IMG/VR virus record: IMGVR_UViG_3300042474_000198
Coordinates: 1 to 21,633 of that record
From: a virus
Strand: one strand, 5' to 3'
Length of the DNA stretch: 21,633 nucleotides
Below are positions 20,600 to 21,633 of this stretch, piece after piece. Each line of letters begins with the position of its first letter. Positions within the stretch are counted from its first letter, which is position 1. Below the pieces are notes generated by a model. That model was given only the letters and a program-made list of their open reading frames with translations, made no database searches and was not told where the DNA came from. Both the position numbers and the translations under genes were made by a program.

Positions 20600-21633
20600 A
20601 TGGCAGTAATAAAAAAAATATCAGAGTTAACCGCTAAGGGTTCTAATATTGGAGCAAATGACTTAGTTGTAGTTGGTGTTTCAAATGGTACAGACTACGA
20701 TTTAAAAAGTGTAACGGGCAATCAATTAGTTGGTGCAGCGGTTGCTCAAACTATTACAAGTGGAGTTACTACAACGGCACCTAGTCAAGATGCAGTTAAA
20801 ACCGCTTTAGATTTAAAAGCTGACACAACAGCATTAAGCGGTTACCAACCTTTGCTGAGCGGTGGAACAACGAACCGTTTAACTAAGTGGAGCAGTTCAT
20901 CTGCAATAGGTGTTTCATTAATTCAAGACAACGGCACTACTTTAAGTATTGGAACTACTCCAGTAGCAAATAACTTAATAAAAGTATCATCAAATTCAAC
21001 AGATACAACTTTAGTTTCTGAAAACTCTCAGGCTTCGGGTGTTGGTATCTCAGGAAGTTCAAGCGGTGCAAATGGTGTAGGCGGTTCATTCACTTCTACA
21101 AGTGTAACGGGTGTTAAGATTGGAGTTAACGCAAGTGCAACGGGTGCTGGAGGAACAAACAAGGGTGCAGTATTCGGAGCAACTGGAGGGGCAACAAATT
21201 ACTCTATTCAATTAACGGATGGAACAGAGGGAAGCGGCAAATTTTTAAAATCTGTTACTGCTAACGGTGAGGCGAACTGGTCAAGTATTGCAAACACAGA
21301 TGTTTCAGGATTGGGAAGTTTAGCAACTCAATCGGGTACTTTCTCAGGAACTTCAAGCGGGACAAATACGGGCGACCAAACATTCCTTAACGCAAGAGTT
21401 CAAACAGTAACAAGTTCTGCAACAGTAACACCAACTTCTACAAACGACTTAGTAATTATTACCGCTCAGGCAACGGGTTTAACCTTAGCAAATCCAACGG
21501 GAACATTTACAGAGGGTCAAGCCTTAATGATACGTATTAAAGACAACGCAACTGCTAGAACAATTGCATTTGATACTAACTATAGAGCAATAGGAGTAAC
21601 ACTACCAACTACAACGGTTATTAGTAAAACTAT
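20600..21633 (+). CDS. Tail fibre protein (3' partial, runs off window)
   Basis: An open frame starts at ATG 20600, one base after the previous stop, and stays open to the window end (344 complete codons). It opens AVIKKISELTAKGSNIGAND, then TDYDLKSVTGNQLVG, the same attachment module as its neighbour. Then come fibre-type repeats rich in Gly, Thr and Ser (ALSGYQPLLSGGTTNRLTKW), the GTSSGTNTGDQ motif common in tail fibres, and a block with TVTPTSTNDLVIITAQATG and IRIKDNATARTIAFD. This suggests a long trimeric fibre used in host recognition. By eye it is richer in G and C than the genes before it, which fits a host-range gene exchanged between phages. The C-terminus, which would bind the receptor, is outside the window. 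Confidence 0.8.
   Translation, partial: MAVIKKISELTAKGSNIGANDLVVVGVSNGTDYDLKSVTGNQLVGAAVAQTITSGVTTTAPSQDAVKTALDLKADTTALSGYQPLLSGGTTNRLTKWSSSSAIGVSLIQDNGTTLSIGTTPVANNLIKVSSNSTDTTLVSENSQASGVGISGSSSGANGVGGSFTSTSVTGVKIGVNASATGAGGTNKGAVFGATGGATNYSIQLTDGTEGSGKFLKSVTANGEANWSSIANTDVSGLGSLATQSGTFSGTSSGTNTGDQTFLNARVQTVTSSATVTPTSTNDLVIITAQATGLTLANPTGTFTEGQALMIRIKDNATARTIAFDTNYRAIGVTLPTTTVISKT

Overview
The window looks like about 21.6 kb of a tailed double-stranded DNA phage (or prophage segment) of a Bacteroidota host, most likely a Flavobacterium-like bacterium. The DNA is strongly AT-rich, leucine is mostly TTA, and genes lack Shine-Dalgarno sequences but often start after an A-rich '...aaactATG' leader. 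TAnnTTTG boxes of the Bacteroidota -7 type occur in non-coding DNA. Several families are typical of Bacteroidota phages (VirE-type primase-helicase, DUF3127, XkdF-type protease, DUF6712-like connector). Every gene is on the + strand. No integrase, lysis gene, tRNA or CRISPR array is visible. All family names come from reading the translations; no database was searched.

Region by region. (1) 1-5213 is replication and early/middle genes: a 5'-truncated primase-helicase, a 203-bp AT-rich gap full of TGTAATTT repeats and a perfect 15-bp inverted repeat, a VRR-NUC nuclease, a DUF3127 OB-fold protein, a DUF3310-like protein, a GIY-YIG homing endonuclease with a structured leader, a string of tiny overlapping genes, and a sigma-70-like factor. 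(2) 5232-6699 is the packaging pair; the large terminase subunit apparently starts at TTG. (3) 6731-13877 is tail assembly: a frameshifted tail-chaperone-like gene, tail completion and HK97 gp10-like proteins, two large tail-tip or baseplate proteins, and the tape measure (611 aa). (4) 13882-17398 is the head: XkdF-type protease, a jelly-roll-like protein, scaffold-like protein, major capsid protein, then the putative tail tube protein, with intrinsic terminators after the last two. (5) 17484-21633 holds a small structural protein, a portal protein with an extra C-terminal domain, a head-tail connector and two fibre proteins; the last runs off the window.

How it works together: the sigma-like factor just before the terminase genes is a candidate switch to late transcription. 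Tail genes lie between terminase and the head genes, and portal comes after capsid, unlike the lambda or HK97 order. A 611-aa tape measure would fit a siphovirus tail of roughly 90 nm by the usual 0.15 nm per residue.

The two most interesting signals are at 7215-7500 and 3408-3507. In the first, a ten-T run joins two long open frames of one gene, and the downstream overlap seems constrained in both frames. In the second, a candidate promoter leads into interleaved inverted repeats (pseudoknot or attenuator topology) with a seven-codon open frame and a T-tract directly before the homing endonuclease.
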